46,639 bases of DNA, taken from CAYTYZ01 sp964448465. GTDB lineage: Bacteria > Patescibacteriota > Microgenomatia > UBA12405. The position numbers and the translations under genes were made by a program. Positions 24,838 through 34,391 of this stretch are shown piece by piece. Numbering within the stretch: position 1 is the first letter of the stretch; the number at the start of each line of letters is the position of its first letter. The DNA is taken from contig CAYUVY010000005.1 of assembly GCA_964448465.1 (NCBI GenBank), positions 1-46,639 on the forward strand, in the 5' to 3' direction. The notes beneath the pieces were generated by a model. It saw only the letters and a list, made by a program, of their open reading frames with translations. It made no database searches and was not told the DNA's origin.

Positions 24838-25520
24838 GCAGTTAGTTCCACAAACTTTTTTTCCAAATTTTTAACTTTGCTCATTTCTCCCTTAAATACT
24901 ATTTTTCCTCTATTAATAATGTAAAGAGTTTTGCACATAGCTTTGGCTTCTGGCAAAATATGCGTGGATAATAAAATCGATTTTTTCTTACCCAGTTTTT
25001 TAATTAATTCCCGTACCTCTAAAGCCTGGTTAGGATCCAAGCCTGAAGTGGGTTCATCTAATATTAATATTTCTGGCTCTCCCAACAAGGCTGCAGCTAA
25101 ACCTACTCTCTGCTTATAACCCTTAGATAAGGTCTCAATCTTTTTGTTAAGTACTTCTACCAGTCCACACTCTTCTACTACTCCTCTGATTTGTCCAGAC
25201 AAACTAGTTACTGATTTTAAACTAGCTACATATTCCAAATATTCTATTACTTTCATATAACCGTACAACGGATTGTTCTCCGGTAAATATCCAATCTTTT
25301 GCTTATACATTGAATGCTGAGTGTTTACCATCTTATCCAAATACAAAACACTGCCAGTATTAGGAGTCAAAAACCCAGTCAATATACGCATTAAAGTTGT
25401 CTTACCAGCTCCGTTTGGTCCCAGCAAGGCCACAACTTGTCCCTTTTTCAATTCCATCTCCACCCCATCCAAAGCAGTTACTATCCCAAACTTTTTAATT
25501 AGATTAATAGTCTTTAACAT
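24834..25520 (-). CDS. GldA-like ABC transporter ATP-binding protein
   Basis: A 228-residue ATPase: Walker A GPNGAGKTT, signature LSKGYKQRV, Walker B ILILDEPTSGLD, switch His in STHILPE. It heads a four-gene operon with a permease, a GldG-like protein and a DUF4340 protein. TATTAT on the minus strand (complement of 25528-25533) lies 7 bases before the ATG, which gives the operon its own promoter downstream of era. Confidence 0.93.
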   Translation of the reverse strand: MLKTINLIKKFGIVTALDGVEMELKKGQVVALLGPNGAGKTTLMRILTGFLTPNTGSVLYLDKMVNTQHSMYKQKIGYLPENNPLYGYMKVIEYLEYVASLKSVTSLSGQIRGVVEECGLVEVLNKKIETLSKGYKQRVGLAAALLGEPEILILDEPTSGLDPNQALEVRELIKKLGKKKSILLSTHILPEAKAMCKTLYIINRGKIVFKGEMSKVKNLEKKFVELTA

Positions 25521-25581
25521 GATCTTAATAATATACTACAAATATTTAATAACTAGTCAACTGATCTACTTGTCAACTTTT

Positions 25582-26475
25582 TTATAGCTCTATGTTTTCC
25601 ATCCAGTGTCTGTCCGTTTCGACTCGTAGTTCCAAAAATACTTTTCTGGCACTCATCAACTCCAATTCTTTTCTGGCTTGGCTACCAATTTGTCTTATCT
25701 TTTTAGCCCCAGCACCAATAATCATTCTTTTATAGCGATCCGCTGTTGTAAACAAAACAGCTTTAATCACAATAATATTGGCCTTGTCTTCAATACTTTC
25801 AACCTTTACGTTTACTGAATAAGGTACCTCACGGCGCAGATTCAAATATGCCTTTTCTCGGATTAGCTCACTTACGTATTCGTAAGAATCAATACTGATT
25901 TTTGGCCCTTCACCTAAGCCATTTTCCTCCATAAATTTCTTTACATCTTCTTCTTCCACTTCTGGAAGATATTCAAAAATTACTTCCAAGAGATGCTTTT
26001 TGTGTGTACCCTTTAAGGCCGACATCCTTACTACCGAATCAAATTCGCTTTCCAAATAAGAATATTCAGGAGTATGGTCCGATCTGCCAATCGCCTCGTC
26101 AATTTTGTTATATACTAAAACCTTTTTGGCCTTCACGTTACGCACAATCCCTACCACTTTGTTGTCTTCCTCATTTTTAGGTCGAGAAATATCTACCACA
26201 CAGACCACAACATCCACCCCTCCTAGTGACTTAGGAGCCTCAGCGTTAACCTTTCTACCTATCAAGTCTTCTACTTTGCTAAATACTCCCGGCGTATCCC
26301 ACAATAAAAATTTGCCCACTTCATCTTGGTACAAAACTTGCAAATTTCGACGTGTTGTTTGGGGTAGGGGAGAGGTAATACTGACCTTCTGGTTCATCAA
26401 GGTATTAATCAAGGTAGACTTGCCTGTATTAGGTCTACCCAGAAGCACTACTTTACCAAATTTTATTTTACTCAT
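25582..26475 (-). CDS. era: GTPase Era
   Basis: Era binds 16S rRNA and assists 30S maturation. The 297 residues contain G1 GRPNTGKST, G3 DTPG, G4 NKID and a C-terminal KH domain with IIGAGAKKIRQIGSQARKEL. Length and order are standard. TAGAAT on the minus strand (complement of 26482-26487) ends 6 bases before the ATG. It is divergent from lon across 61 bp. Confidence 0.96.
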   Translation of the reverse strand: MSKIKFGKVVLLGRPNTGKSTLINTLMNQKVSITSPLPQTTRRNLQVLYQDEVGKFLLWDTPGVFSKVEDLIGRKVNAEAPKSLGGVDVVVCVVDISRPKNEEDNKVVGIVRNVKAKKVLVYNKIDEAIGRSDHTPEYSYLESEFDSVVRMSALKGTHKKHLLEVIFEYLPEVEEEDVKKFMEENGLGEGPKISIDSYEYVSELIREKAYLNLRREVPYSVNVKVESIEDKANIIVIKAVLFTTADRYKRMIIGAGAKKIRQIGSQARKELELMSARKVFLELRVETDRHWMENIEL

Positions 26476-26497
26476 GTCTCTATTCTAACATCCCCCC

Positions 26498-26527
26498 TTG
26501 ACACTTTAGCAATGATACTGCTAGACT
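26498..26527 (+). promoter_or_regulatory. lon promoter
   Basis: A consensus TTGACA (26498-26503) is separated by 18 bases from TAGACT (26522-26527), which ends 9 bases before the lon ATG at 26537. Transcription would start within about 3 bases of the start codon. Confidence 0.55.
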
Positions 26528-26536
26528 GCTAAAACT

Positions 26537-28921
26537 ATGACTGAAACTATCATTATTCCCCCCGCAAATAAAACTCTCGAAACAATTAAAAAAATCCTTC
26601 CAATTGTGCCACTTCGCAACGTGGTTCTTTTTCCTTCTGTGGACACCTCAATTTTTGTTGGTCGAAAACAATCTTCTCGTGCAATTATGGAAGGATACGA
26701 TAAATATAATAAACTAGTTATTGTCACTACTCAGCGAAATCCCAAAACCGAAAACCCCCAAATGGCTGATCTATATAGCGTTGGAGTACTTTCTCGCATT
26801 GAGCATATTTTGCAAACTGATGGTAGTCTCCATGCCATTGTGCACGGAATTTCTCGTGTCAACATCGTTAAGATTAATCAATATGAGCCATTTATGACTG
26901 CCGAATTTGTGGATTTACCTCAAATATCTGAGTCTGTCACCGACATTCAGCAATCTGCTGATGCATTGTTGAGCCAATTGAAAAAAGCTTTTGCTATGGG
27001 TCGCCAGTTTGATCTTCCGGCCGTCATGCAACTGGGAACCGGAGTCTCTTCTAGTGATTTAGCTGACCAGGTCGCTTTTGCCGTGGAAGGAAAATTATCC
27101 GAAAAACAAGCAATATTAGAAACACTATTGGTCAGCCAACGCATCAAAGTCGCTACTGAACTATTAATTCGAGAAATGAAAGTAGCCGAGCTAGAAAAAG
27201 ACATTGAGGCCAAGACCCAGGAAAAATTCAATACCGGCATGAAGCGCAATATACTAGAAGAAAGAAAGCACCAAATAGAAAAAGAACTAAAACGTTTGGG
27301 CAAGTCCTCTGGCGATAAAGACAGTGATGCCAACGAACTAGCTACTAAATTGAAAAAAGCTAAAATGCCACCTGAGTTAAAGAAAAAAGCCCTTAAGGAG
27401 CTCAATCGCCTGGAGGAAATGGGCTCCATGGCTCCGGAATCTAGCTATATTCGAACCTACTTAGAAACACTTGTCGATCTTCCTTGGGGTAAGTATACAA
27501 AGGATAACTTAGACCTCAAAAAAGCCGAAAAAATTTTAAATGACGATCATTACGGCTTACAAGAAGTCAAAGAAAGAATTCTGGAATATTTGGCTGTTAT
27601 GAACCTCCGAGGCAAACAGAAAGAGAACGGAGAGCACCACAATACCAACATCTTGTGCTTTATTGGTCCTCCGGGCGTAGGTAAAACCTCCTTAGGAAAA
27701 TCTATTGCCAAGGCTTTGGGACGTGAATTTGTAAGAATATCATTGGGTGGCGTACGCGATGAAGCCGAGATTCGTGGCCATCGTCGCACTTATGTGGGCG
27801 CTATGCCCGGTCGGATTATTAAGGGTCTAAAAGATGCTAAATCTTTCAACCCGGTTTTTATGCTAGATGAAATCGATAAACTTGCCTCTGACTATCGTGG
27901 CGATCCAGCCTCAGCTCTTCTGGAAACTCTCGATCCCGAGCAAAACAAAGAATTTACCGATCATTACATCGATTCTCCGGTGGATCTTTCCAAAGTTTTC
28001 TTTATTCTCACCGGTAACGATTTGGCCGGATTGCCTGGTCCACTTTTAGATCGTGTGGAAGTCATCGACTTTACTGGTTATACCCTAGAAGAAAAATTTC
28101 ATATCGCCAAAAAATATTTGTTACCAAAGCAACTTAGCTCCAATGGCTTAGTCGCCAAAGATGTTGGTGTCTTCAAAGACGATACTATTCGCTATTTAAC
28201 CGAAAAATATACTCGTGAAGCAGGAGTCCGTAATCTGGAAAGATTATTAGCCAAATTATTTCGAAAAGTCGCCAAACAAATTGTCACCAAGGCAGACAAG
28301 GTGGAAATAAACAATACTAAAGTTGTTCAAAAACTGCTTGGACCAGAACGTTACTCTTCCCCTGTTAAAGGCAAAAAAGATGAAGTAGGTATTTCTACTG
28401 GCTTAGCCTGGACTTCCGTGGGCGGAGACGTTTTATTTATCGAAACCAACATTATGAAAGGTCGTGGCAGTCTAATTCTTACTGGCAAATTGGGCACAGT
28501 CATGAAAGAGTCTTGTCAAGCTGCGGTTTCCTACATTCGTAGCCAAGCCGATAAGTTTGGTATCACTCAAGACTTTCATAAAACCGATATTCATATCCAT
28601 TTTCCCGAAGGAGCCACACCCAAAGATGGCCCTTCTGCTGGCTGTGCCATTACCACTTCTTTAATTTCAGCTCTAAAAAATGTCCCAATTCCCAAAGACA
28701 TAGCCATGACCGGAGAGATTACTATTCGCGGTAATGTTTTACCTATTGGTGGACTCAAAGAAAAAACTATTGCAGCTCACCGTGCCGGTATTAAAACTCT
28801 AATCATTCCCAAAGAAAATGAAAAGAATATGGTGGATGTTCCCGAGGAAGTACAAAAAGATATCAAGTTTATCTTTGCCGAGCATTACTCCGAAATCTAT
28901 AAAATAATCTTCAAAAAATAG
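26537..28921 (+). CDS. lon: ATP-dependent protease Lon
   Basis: A 794-residue AAA+ protease for misfolded and regulatory proteins. Order of domains: N-terminal substrate domain (LPIVPLRNVVLFP), a coiled-coil stretch, the AAA+ module with Walker A GPPGVGKTSLGKS near residue 376 and Walker B VFMLDEIDKL, then the protease domain with the catalytic Ser in PKDGPSAGC (about residue 700) and Lys in LKEKTIAAHRAG (about residue 740). All key residues are intact. It ends 2 bp before the convergent argS stop. Confidence 0.98.
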   Translation: MTETIIIPPANKTLETIKKILPIVPLRNVVLFPSVDTSIFVGRKQSSRAIMEGYDKYNKLVIVTTQRNPKTENPQMADLYSVGVLSRIEHILQTDGSLHAIVHGISRVNIVKINQYEPFMTAEFVDLPQISESVTDIQQSADALLSQLKKAFAMGRQFDLPAVMQLGTGVSSSDLADQVAFAVEGKLSEKQAILETLLVSQRIKVATELLIREMKVAELEKDIEAKTQEKFNTGMKRNILEERKHQIEKELKRLGKSSGDKDSDANELATKLKKAKMPPELKKKALKELNRLEEMGSMAPESSYIRTYLETLVDLPWGKYTKDNLDLKKAEKILNDDHYGLQEVKERILEYLAVMNLRGKQKENGEHHNTNILCFIGPPGVGKTSLGKSIAKALGREFVRISLGGVRDEAEIRGHRRTYVGAMPGRIIKGLKDAKSFNPVFMLDEIDKLASDYRGDPASALLETLDPEQNKEFTDHYIDSPVDLSKVFFILTGNDLAGLPGPLLDRVEVIDFTGYTLEEKFHIAKKYLLPKQLSSNGLVAKDVGVFKDDTIRYLTEKYTREAGVRNLERLLAKLFRKVAKQIVTKADKVEINNTKVVQKLLGPERYSSPVKGKKDEVGISTGLAWTSVGGDVLFIETNIMKGRGSLILTGKLGTVMKESCQAAVSYIRSQADKFGITQDFHKTDIHIHFPEGATPKDGPSAGCAITTSLISALKNVPIPKDIAMTGEITIRGNVLPIGGLKEKTIAAHRAGIKTLIIPKENEKNMVDVPEEVQKDIKFIFAEHYSEIYKIIFKK

Positions 28922-28923
28922 GC

Positions 28924-30636
28924 CTACAACTTTTCAATTGCAGTTATTCCCAATAACTGCAATAAAATAGCCAAGACTTCTTTTGTTTTTGTTGTCAGAT
29001 AAATTCTCCGTGCTGATTTTGGATTATTCAAAATTGGCAAACTACCATACATTTGGCTAAAACTTCTAGCCACTTCCAGGGCATAAGTTGCCAACACACT
29101 GGGCGCATATCTCTCGGCTGCTTCTAAAATTTTTGATTCCAAACATAACAATTTGTTAACCAACTCCATTTCCACTGGTTTTTGGTCTTTCCAGTCCAAC
29201 CCAACTTCCTCTTTATTTTCTTTGGCTTTTTCCATTAAACTTACACATCTGGCATAAGCATATTGTAAGTAAGGACCAGAGTCTCCTTCCAAACTCATAA
29301 TTCTCTCCCAGTCAAAAATAATATCCCTCTTTGGCTCTGAAGATAAATCTGTAAACTTAATTGCCCCAATTGCCAATTGGTCTATGACTTCTTGCTTATC
29401 TTCACTTTTGCTTCTACTAATTTCTGCCGATTCCACAACTTTTTTTGCTTCTAGTCGAGCCCTATCAATAATTTCAGAGAGATGGATAGTTTCACCTTTT
29501 CTTGTAGAAAATTTCCTATCTTTCCATCGAATCATTCCATGAGCCACATGAACCATTCCGTATTTTGGCATGTACCCCAATATTCTGGATGTTTCGAATA
29601 CTTGTTTTAAGTGAAGTGTTTGGTCCGCTCCCACTTCGTAAATAACCAAATCAGGGTTCCATTTTCTTTTGCGATACAAAGCTGTTGCCAGATCGCGGGT
29701 AAAATAAATAGTAGTTCCATTACTCTTTATTAATATGGCGGGGGGCATGCTGGGAAATTCAATTATCCAGGCTCCACCCTCGCCAATTTTAGCCAACTTT
29801 TTCTCTTTACAAACGTCAATCACTTCCTGCATCTTATCTTCATAGAAAGATTCGCCATTGACCACATCTATTTTGACTTTTAATAGGTCATACATTTTAT
29901 TGTGTTCCTTCATGGAAACATCTATACAAAGTTGCCAAATTCTTCTTGCTTCTGCATCTCCCTTCTCCAACTTGGCAAACCATTCTCTTCCTTCTTCCAC
30001 TAATTTTTCGTCAACTTCTGCTTTTTTATGAAATTCTACATATAACCTTTCCAACTCTTCAATTGTCAAATCCTCAACTGGCTTAGTGTTAAATTTTTTA
30101 ATTGCCACAATTAGCTTTCCAAACTGTGTGCCCCAATCTCCAATATGGTTATCTCCAATAGTTTTCCAACCTAAAATTTTATATATATTATAAATTGCTT
30201 GACCAATATTAGTAGAACGCAAGTGGCCAATCCCAAAAGGTTTGGCAATATTTGGCGCTGAATAATCAATGACCATGGTTTTGCCTTTACCATTGGCCGC
30301 AATTTCTTTTAAAAAAGCCGAAGTTGCCAATTTGTCTAACTGTGCAAGTTTGAATTTTTGTTTTAAATAAATATTTATAAAACCAGGTCCAGCTACTTCC
30401 ACCTTTTCAATAATTTCGTCTACTAGTTCACCTTTAATTTCCTCCGCCAAGTCTTTGGGATTTTTCTTTAAACTTTTTGCCAAAAGCATGGCAATGTTCG
30501 TACTATAATCACCAAATTGATATTCTTTGTTGGTTTCTACTTTGACTTGGTCTGTGGGCATTTTCAGTTTCACCAAAGCAACAGAAACTGCTTTTTCCAA
30601 GCTGGCAATTAGATTAGTTTTATAGATTAGTTCCAT
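28924..30636 (-). CDS. argS: Arginyl-tRNA synthetase
   Basis: A class I synthetase of 570 residues. The N-terminal Add1 domain is followed by the HIGH motif in PFGIGHLRSTN (about residue 115), and the KMSKS equivalent is KFSTRKGE, the degenerate form usual in ArgRS. The C-terminal DALR-type anticodon domain ends the protein. Its ATG overlaps the last base of the upstream gene's stop. TAAAAT on the minus strand (complement of 30643-30648), 6 bases upstream inside that gene, may provide an extra promoter. Confidence 0.97.
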   Translation of the reverse strand: MELIYKTNLIASLEKAVSVALVKLKMPTDQVKVETNKEYQFGDYSTNIAMLLAKSLKKNPKDLAEEIKGELVDEIIEKVEVAGPGFINIYLKQKFKLAQLDKLATSAFLKEIAANGKGKTMVIDYSAPNIAKPFGIGHLRSTNIGQAIYNIYKILGWKTIGDNHIGDWGTQFGKLIVAIKKFNTKPVEDLTIEELERLYVEFHKKAEVDEKLVEEGREWFAKLEKGDAEARRIWQLCIDVSMKEHNKMYDLLKVKIDVVNGESFYEDKMQEVIDVCKEKKLAKIGEGGAWIIEFPSMPPAILIKSNGTTIYFTRDLATALYRKRKWNPDLVIYEVGADQTLHLKQVFETSRILGYMPKYGMVHVAHGMIRWKDRKFSTRKGETIHLSEIIDRARLEAKKVVESAEISRSKSEDKQEVIDQLAIGAIKFTDLSSEPKRDIIFDWERIMSLEGDSGPYLQYAYARCVSLMEKAKENKEEVGLDWKDQKPVEMELVNKLLCLESKILEAAERYAPSVLATYALEVARSFSQMYGSLPILNNPKSARRIYLTTKTKEVLAILLQLLGITAIEKL

Positions 30637-30968
30637 TAGAATATTTTAGCACCAGCTGGCATATCCGTCTCGGGGATCATAATTGTAATTTTCCCCTCTA
30701 CTTCTGCCGCAAAAATCATGGCCTCCGATAATTCGCCCATAATTTTTCTAGGTTCAATATTTACCACAAATGCCGTCTTTTTGTTTATTAAATCTTCAGG
30801 CGCGTAATATTTGGCAATTCCGGAAAATATAGTTTTGACACCCAACTCTTCTCCAAAATCTACCTTAAATTTCAATAATTTTTCTGACCCTTCAACCTTA
30901 CCCGCTTCCACAATCTGACCCAACCTAAACTCCACCTTGGCAAAATCTTCGTATTGAATTGTGTTCAT
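30636..30968 (-). CDS. Stand-alone tRNA-binding-domain protein (MetRS C-terminal/Trbp111-like)
   Basis: From the ATG at 30968 the product is 110 residues: an OB-fold tRNA-binding domain with FAKVEFRLGQIVEA at the start, EKLLKFKVDFGE, SGIAKYY, VVNIEPRKIMGELSEAMIFAA, and MPAGAKI at the end. It corresponds to the C-terminal domain of methionyl-tRNA synthetase or to the free Trbp111/CsaA-type protein. A longer reading from 31022 is unnatural for the family. It starts 1 bp after the stop of the upstream gene, so it is coupled to it. Confidence 0.9.
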   Translation of the reverse strand: MNTIQYEDFAKVEFRLGQIVEAGKVEGSEKLLKFKVDFGEELGVKTIFSGIAKYYAPEDLINKKTAFVVNIEPRKIMGELSEAMIFAAEVEGKITIMIPETDMPAGAKIF

Positions 30969-30969
30969 A

Positions 30970-31389
30970 TTAAGCAGGCAACCTTCTTGGTAAAATCGGT
31001 CCTGTATAGCCTCCCTCCTCAAGTGCTTCCATTACATTTAAATCGCGCAACATACGTCTCAAGTATGGCTGAGCTTTGTGCATCTCGGGTTGAACTAAAG
31101 ACAACCTGTCAACCCAATTCAGATATGTACTATAAGGACGAATTAAGTCAGGTAAAACCAGTTCAGCAACTACATTCCATTTTTCACCACACACATCTTC
31201 ATCACTACTTAGTACCTCGGGCAGTAACTCAGCAAGCATAACTCTCAAAGGTTGATCAAATTGGTCCGCAAAAGGGAACCCACGGTTTACAGCATAGAGC
31301 CCCCATGCTTCTCTTCGAACATCAAAATTGTCAGGATCTTCATTGGTAATAATATCAACAAACCTCTGTTGTTCTTTTTTATTTATCAT
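30970..31389 (-). CDS. Hypothetical protein
   Basis: A 139-residue, soluble, mainly helical protein (RRFVDI-like start, then AELLPEVLSSDEDV and LRRMLRDLNVMEALEEGG). No motif or family recognised. A perfect TATAAT on the minus strand (complement of 31395-31400) is 5 bases before the ATG, so this gene probably leads an operon with the tRNA-binding protein and argS. Confidence 0.6.
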   Translation of the reverse strand: MINKKEQQRFVDIITNEDPDNFDVRREAWGLYAVNRGFPFADQFDQPLRVMLAELLPEVLSSDEDVCGEKWNVVAELVLPDLIRPYSTYLNWVDRLSLVQPEMHKAQPYLRRMLRDLNVMEALEEGGYTGPILPRRLPA

Positions 31390-31484
31390 ATCTAATTATA
31401 TCACTTTCGTTTAAAGTGAAAGACTAGTTCCACCAAACAATATTAAGAAAAGACAGTGTTTATATATATTTTATTATATAAAGT

Positions 31485-32336
31485 GTGTTGACACAGAAAT
31501 TCCTACTGCCAGATGACCCCTATTGCTACTCTGTGATATTATTTCAAAATATGATTATAGATATCGGTTCAGGTCATAAGCCAGATAAGAAAGCAAATAT
31601 TTTACTTGAGTACACAGAGGCTGGAAATGAGCATCGTTGGAATCAGGAATTGAAAATAGATCGTCCTATTGTTTTTTATAATACAAGCAAAATACCATTT
31701 AAGGATAAAGTCTTTAGTAAAACAATTTGCAAACATGTACTCGAGCACGTAGATGACCCTAAATTATTTTTAAGCGAACTAGAACGAATATCTTTGGGAG
31801 GGTACATAGAGACCCCTTCAGAAATAGCTGAACTAGTATTTACCCCATATGACCAACACAAATGGGTAATTAATCTTGACTCAGATAAACTATTGATCAA
31901 AAAGAAGACCAACGATAATATCTCTAAGTTAAATAGACTTTTTGATTTTTTGTGTGATAACGAACAAGGTTTTGAAAAAAACTTTTACTGGAAGAGACGG
32001 GCCTTATTCTTTATTGAATACTATTGGAACGACTCTATTCATTTTAAAATAATTTCCAGTTCCAAAAACACCGAACTTGATTTATGGTCAGATAGAGTTT
32101 TGAAAAAGCTTTGTGTATTAAACAAGGTAAATGCTCGACGAAATACCTCTTTTCGTAATATTAAATACCGAACAAATGATATATTCTTGTTTTTAGAGGA
32201 GAATATCGAATCTCCTTGTTGCCATGTTAATGTGTCAAATATCAACAACTCCTTTGTATGCAAATCGTGTAACATGTCATTTCCTATACGAGGCAACAAA
32301 ATAGATCTATCTCTTCCCTTAGTAAAACATAAGTAA
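31485..32336 (+). CDS. SAM-dependent methyltransferase with a C-terminal zinc-ribbon (Trm112-like) tail
   Basis: From the GTG at 31485 the protein has 283 residues; an ATG at 31551 (MIIDIGSGHKP) gives 261 and the more usual start. Each has a TATTAT upstream, 7 and 8 bases away. The SAM-binding glycine loop is IDIGSGHKP, followed by the acidic strand and KHVLEHVDDP, which mark a class I methyltransferase. The C-terminal 40 residues hold SPCCHVN and VCKSCNMSFPIRG, two CxxC-like pairs resembling the Trm112 zinc ribbon. The substrate is unknown. It faces the dehydrogenase-nucleotidyltransferase gene and lies in an accessory-looking region. Confidence 0.75.
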   Translation: MLTQKFLLPDDPYCYSVILFQNMIIDIGSGHKPDKKANILLEYTEAGNEHRWNQELKIDRPIVFYNTSKIPFKDKVFSKTICKHVLEHVDDPKLFLSELERISLGGYIETPSEIAELVFTPYDQHKWVINLDSDKLLIKKKTNDNISKLNRLFDFLCDNEQGFEKNFYWKRRALFFIEYYWNDSIHFKIISSSKNTELDLWSDRVLKKLCVLNKVNARRNTSFRNIKYRTNDIFLFLEENIESPCCHVNVSNINNSFVCKSCNMSFPIRGNKIDLSLPLVKHK

Positions 32337-32429
32337 ATTTACTTCACATCTTGGTGCAGTGACAACAGCCTAGTGTTATGTGATACGTATTTTTGTATCT
32401 GTAATTATTTCTTACAAACAAGTAAATAT

Positions 32430-34391
32430 TTAAGCTGGTCCAAACCTAAAACTTTGGCTCGGTTGTGTACCTTTGTTGTTTTCTAGAAATTTTTTCCTGC
32501 CAAAAAAATTACGACTTATCAATGACTGCATGACTGGTTCTATATATTTACATTCGATATCGAAAGGTATTGTTTTAAGAATATTTAAAATATCATTTTC
32601 TACAAGCAAATTTTTATGGAACTTTTCACGTATCTCTTGACCAATATCATTTAAAGATAGATCAGATAAATAAGTCTCTATTAATCGCCTTGAGTTTGTC
32701 TGAAATAAGCTTAACCATTCTCCAGGTATATTTTCTGGATGTACTATCGCCAACTTGGCATGAGAGAGAGCATGTGCCCACAACACAGAATCATAAACTT
32801 CGGGCTTGTTCTGAGTACTAAACAATTTTATTGTCGGAAGTACACCTAGAGAATTCTCAAGTTCTTCAAATGTCATAATTTCTGCTGGATAGATAAAATC
32901 AGGAATTTTTCCAAAAAATTCTGATATTGAAAAAACCCAATTTATATATTCATCAATCTGCTCCCGTTTTCTTTCTTTAATACAGATGAAAGTATCAATA
33001 TCACTATAATTTTTACTCCTTCCACGGGCAAGGCTTCCAAAGATAAAGGCAAACCTTAGGTTTGAATTGAATATTCTTGTGACAGTCTCGATAAAGCTAT
33101 TTGATACTAAATCCTGAATGGTTTTGGCCAAGGACTTATTTTTAGATATTAAGCTTGAGTAGCTTTCTGCAGGACGCAATAAGTAATTATAAATTTCTCT
33201 AGGCACAAGAACAGGCTTACAAATTGTAATACCAGACTTGCAGACGAGTGATGCGCCGTAACTGTAACCACCGTACTCCTCAGTGCCACGCTCTACATCA
33301 TGTATTATTAAATCCTTTAAAACTATAGTGCCCAAAACTTTACTTGTCACAAAGTTGCTAGCACCAAAAACAGAAACATACATTTGCTCTTGTGTGTAGC
33401 GGTTTTCTGGATCATGAAAATATTCAGATAATTCATCATCTGAATCGTATTCGGATACAAGAACTACAGGGCTATACAGCTCCTTATAGTTACGAAAATT
33501 TTTGATATGAGAGTGGCAAACTGTTGGGAATACAATATTTTTTTTAAAATCCAGTGTACCCCCAAATACTATCTGACCTTTACTATTTTGGACACGGTCT
33601 AACATCTCGGCCGTTGAGAGTAACGAAGAAGACTCTGCCAAAGGCCCTATCAAGGATCCATCTTTGTAAGAAGGTCCAACCTTGACATTGTATAAACAAT
33701 TTTTTAACTCATCAAGAAAAGGACCTATTATATCCTTGTGGACAAGCACCATGTCCGCACCAGCACAGTCTTGTCCGTTATTAAAAGTTTTTAAAAAAGC
33801 GACCTTTTCAGCTGCAAGTGAAATATTTGCGCTTGGCGTTACAACAACAGGGTTGTGGCCAACACCGTTATAGAGGAAAAGTGTCTTTTTGGAAAGCTGG
33901 TCTTTAATTTTAAGAAAGTTATTATATCTACCAGTAAACACAACTACATCACTCGTTTTACATTCGTCTTGGACAAAGGCTTCTCTGTGTATATCTTTAA
34001 CCAGTGTATTCGGATATAACTTATCTAAAGAAATAGCTTTTGCCAACTTATTAAGGGTCGTATGTAGTAATTCTGGTGCTCGCACAACAACATACTCGGA
34101 CTGATATGAAGGTATTAGAGCAAACAAAAACAAGGAATAAAAGGGCAGATTCAAAGGTAGAAATGTTGCAACCTTAGAAACTTTTTCGTGTACGAAGTAT
34201 GTTTTGTTCTCGTGTAGTGAGTATAGTAGATCAGTTACCCTACTAATTTCATCCTCTGCAACAACCAGACTTTCGATCTCTGTCAGAATTTCAATGAGAA
34301 CATTCCGCTGTTTTGATATAGAATCGGCGACGATTTTTGCGTGATTGATTACATAGAGCTGGCGAGATTCATCTTCTTTGGACTTATTCAT
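32430..34391 (-). CDS. Aldehyde-dehydrogenase-like protein fused to a nucleotidyltransferase domain
   Basis: The 653-residue protein has two recognisable modules. Residues about 20-405 follow the ALDH plan: FLPLNLPFYSL (cofactor domain start), VVFTGR at 150-155, GVGHNPVVV at 176-184, the nucleophile C209 in NNGQDCAGADMVLV, and KELYSPVVLV at 303-312 matching the conserved EEIFGPVL. The usual general-base Glu of ELGGK is replaced (YNGVGHNP), as in some acyl-reductases. Residues about 440-510 form a Pol-beta-type nucleotidyltransferase with FGSLARGRSKN and SDID (D464, D466); D498 could be the third carboxylate. A helical tail follows. I know of no characterised protein with this fusion. The start, ATG at 34391, has only a weak GAAAAT 5 bases upstream. 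Confidence 0.72.
   Translation of the reverse strand: MNKSKEDESRQLYVINHAKIVADSISKQRNVLIEILTEIESLVVAEDEISRVTDLLYSLHENKTYFVHEKVSKVATFLPLNLPFYSLFLFALIPSYQSEYVVVRAPELLHTTLNKLAKAISLDKLYPNTLVKDIHREAFVQDECKTSDVVVFTGRYNNFLKIKDQLSKKTLFLYNGVGHNPVVVTPSANISLAAEKVAFLKTFNNGQDCAGADMVLVHKDIIGPFLDELKNCLYNVKVGPSYKDGSLIGPLAESSSLLSTAEMLDRVQNSKGQIVFGGTLDFKKNIVFPTVCHSHIKNFRNYKELYSPVVLVSEYDSDDELSEYFHDPENRYTQEQMYVSVFGASNFVTSKVLGTIVLKDLIIHDVERGTEEYGGYSYGASLVCKSGITICKPVLVPREIYNYLLRPAESYSSLISKNKSLAKTIQDLVSNSFIETVTRIFNSNLRFAFIFGSLARGRSKNYSDIDTFICIKERKREQIDEYINWVFSISEFFGKIPDFIYPAEIMTFEELENSLGVLPTIKLFSTQNKPEVYDSVLWAHALSHAKLAIVHPENIPGEWLSLFQTNSRRLIETYLSDLSLNDIGQEIREKFHKNLLVENDILNILKTIPFDIECKYIEPVMQSLISRNFFGRKKFLENNKGTQPSQSFRFGPA

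Noticed and set aside
26947..27429. Minus-strand 160-codon frame inside lon
   Set aside because: It lies wholly within intact lon, has Ser/Phe-rich shadow composition and no promoter-like element before it.
32380..32402. GATAC...GTATC hairpin between the two convergent island genes
   Set aside because: A 5-bp stem without a clear T-run on either strand is too weak to call a terminator.
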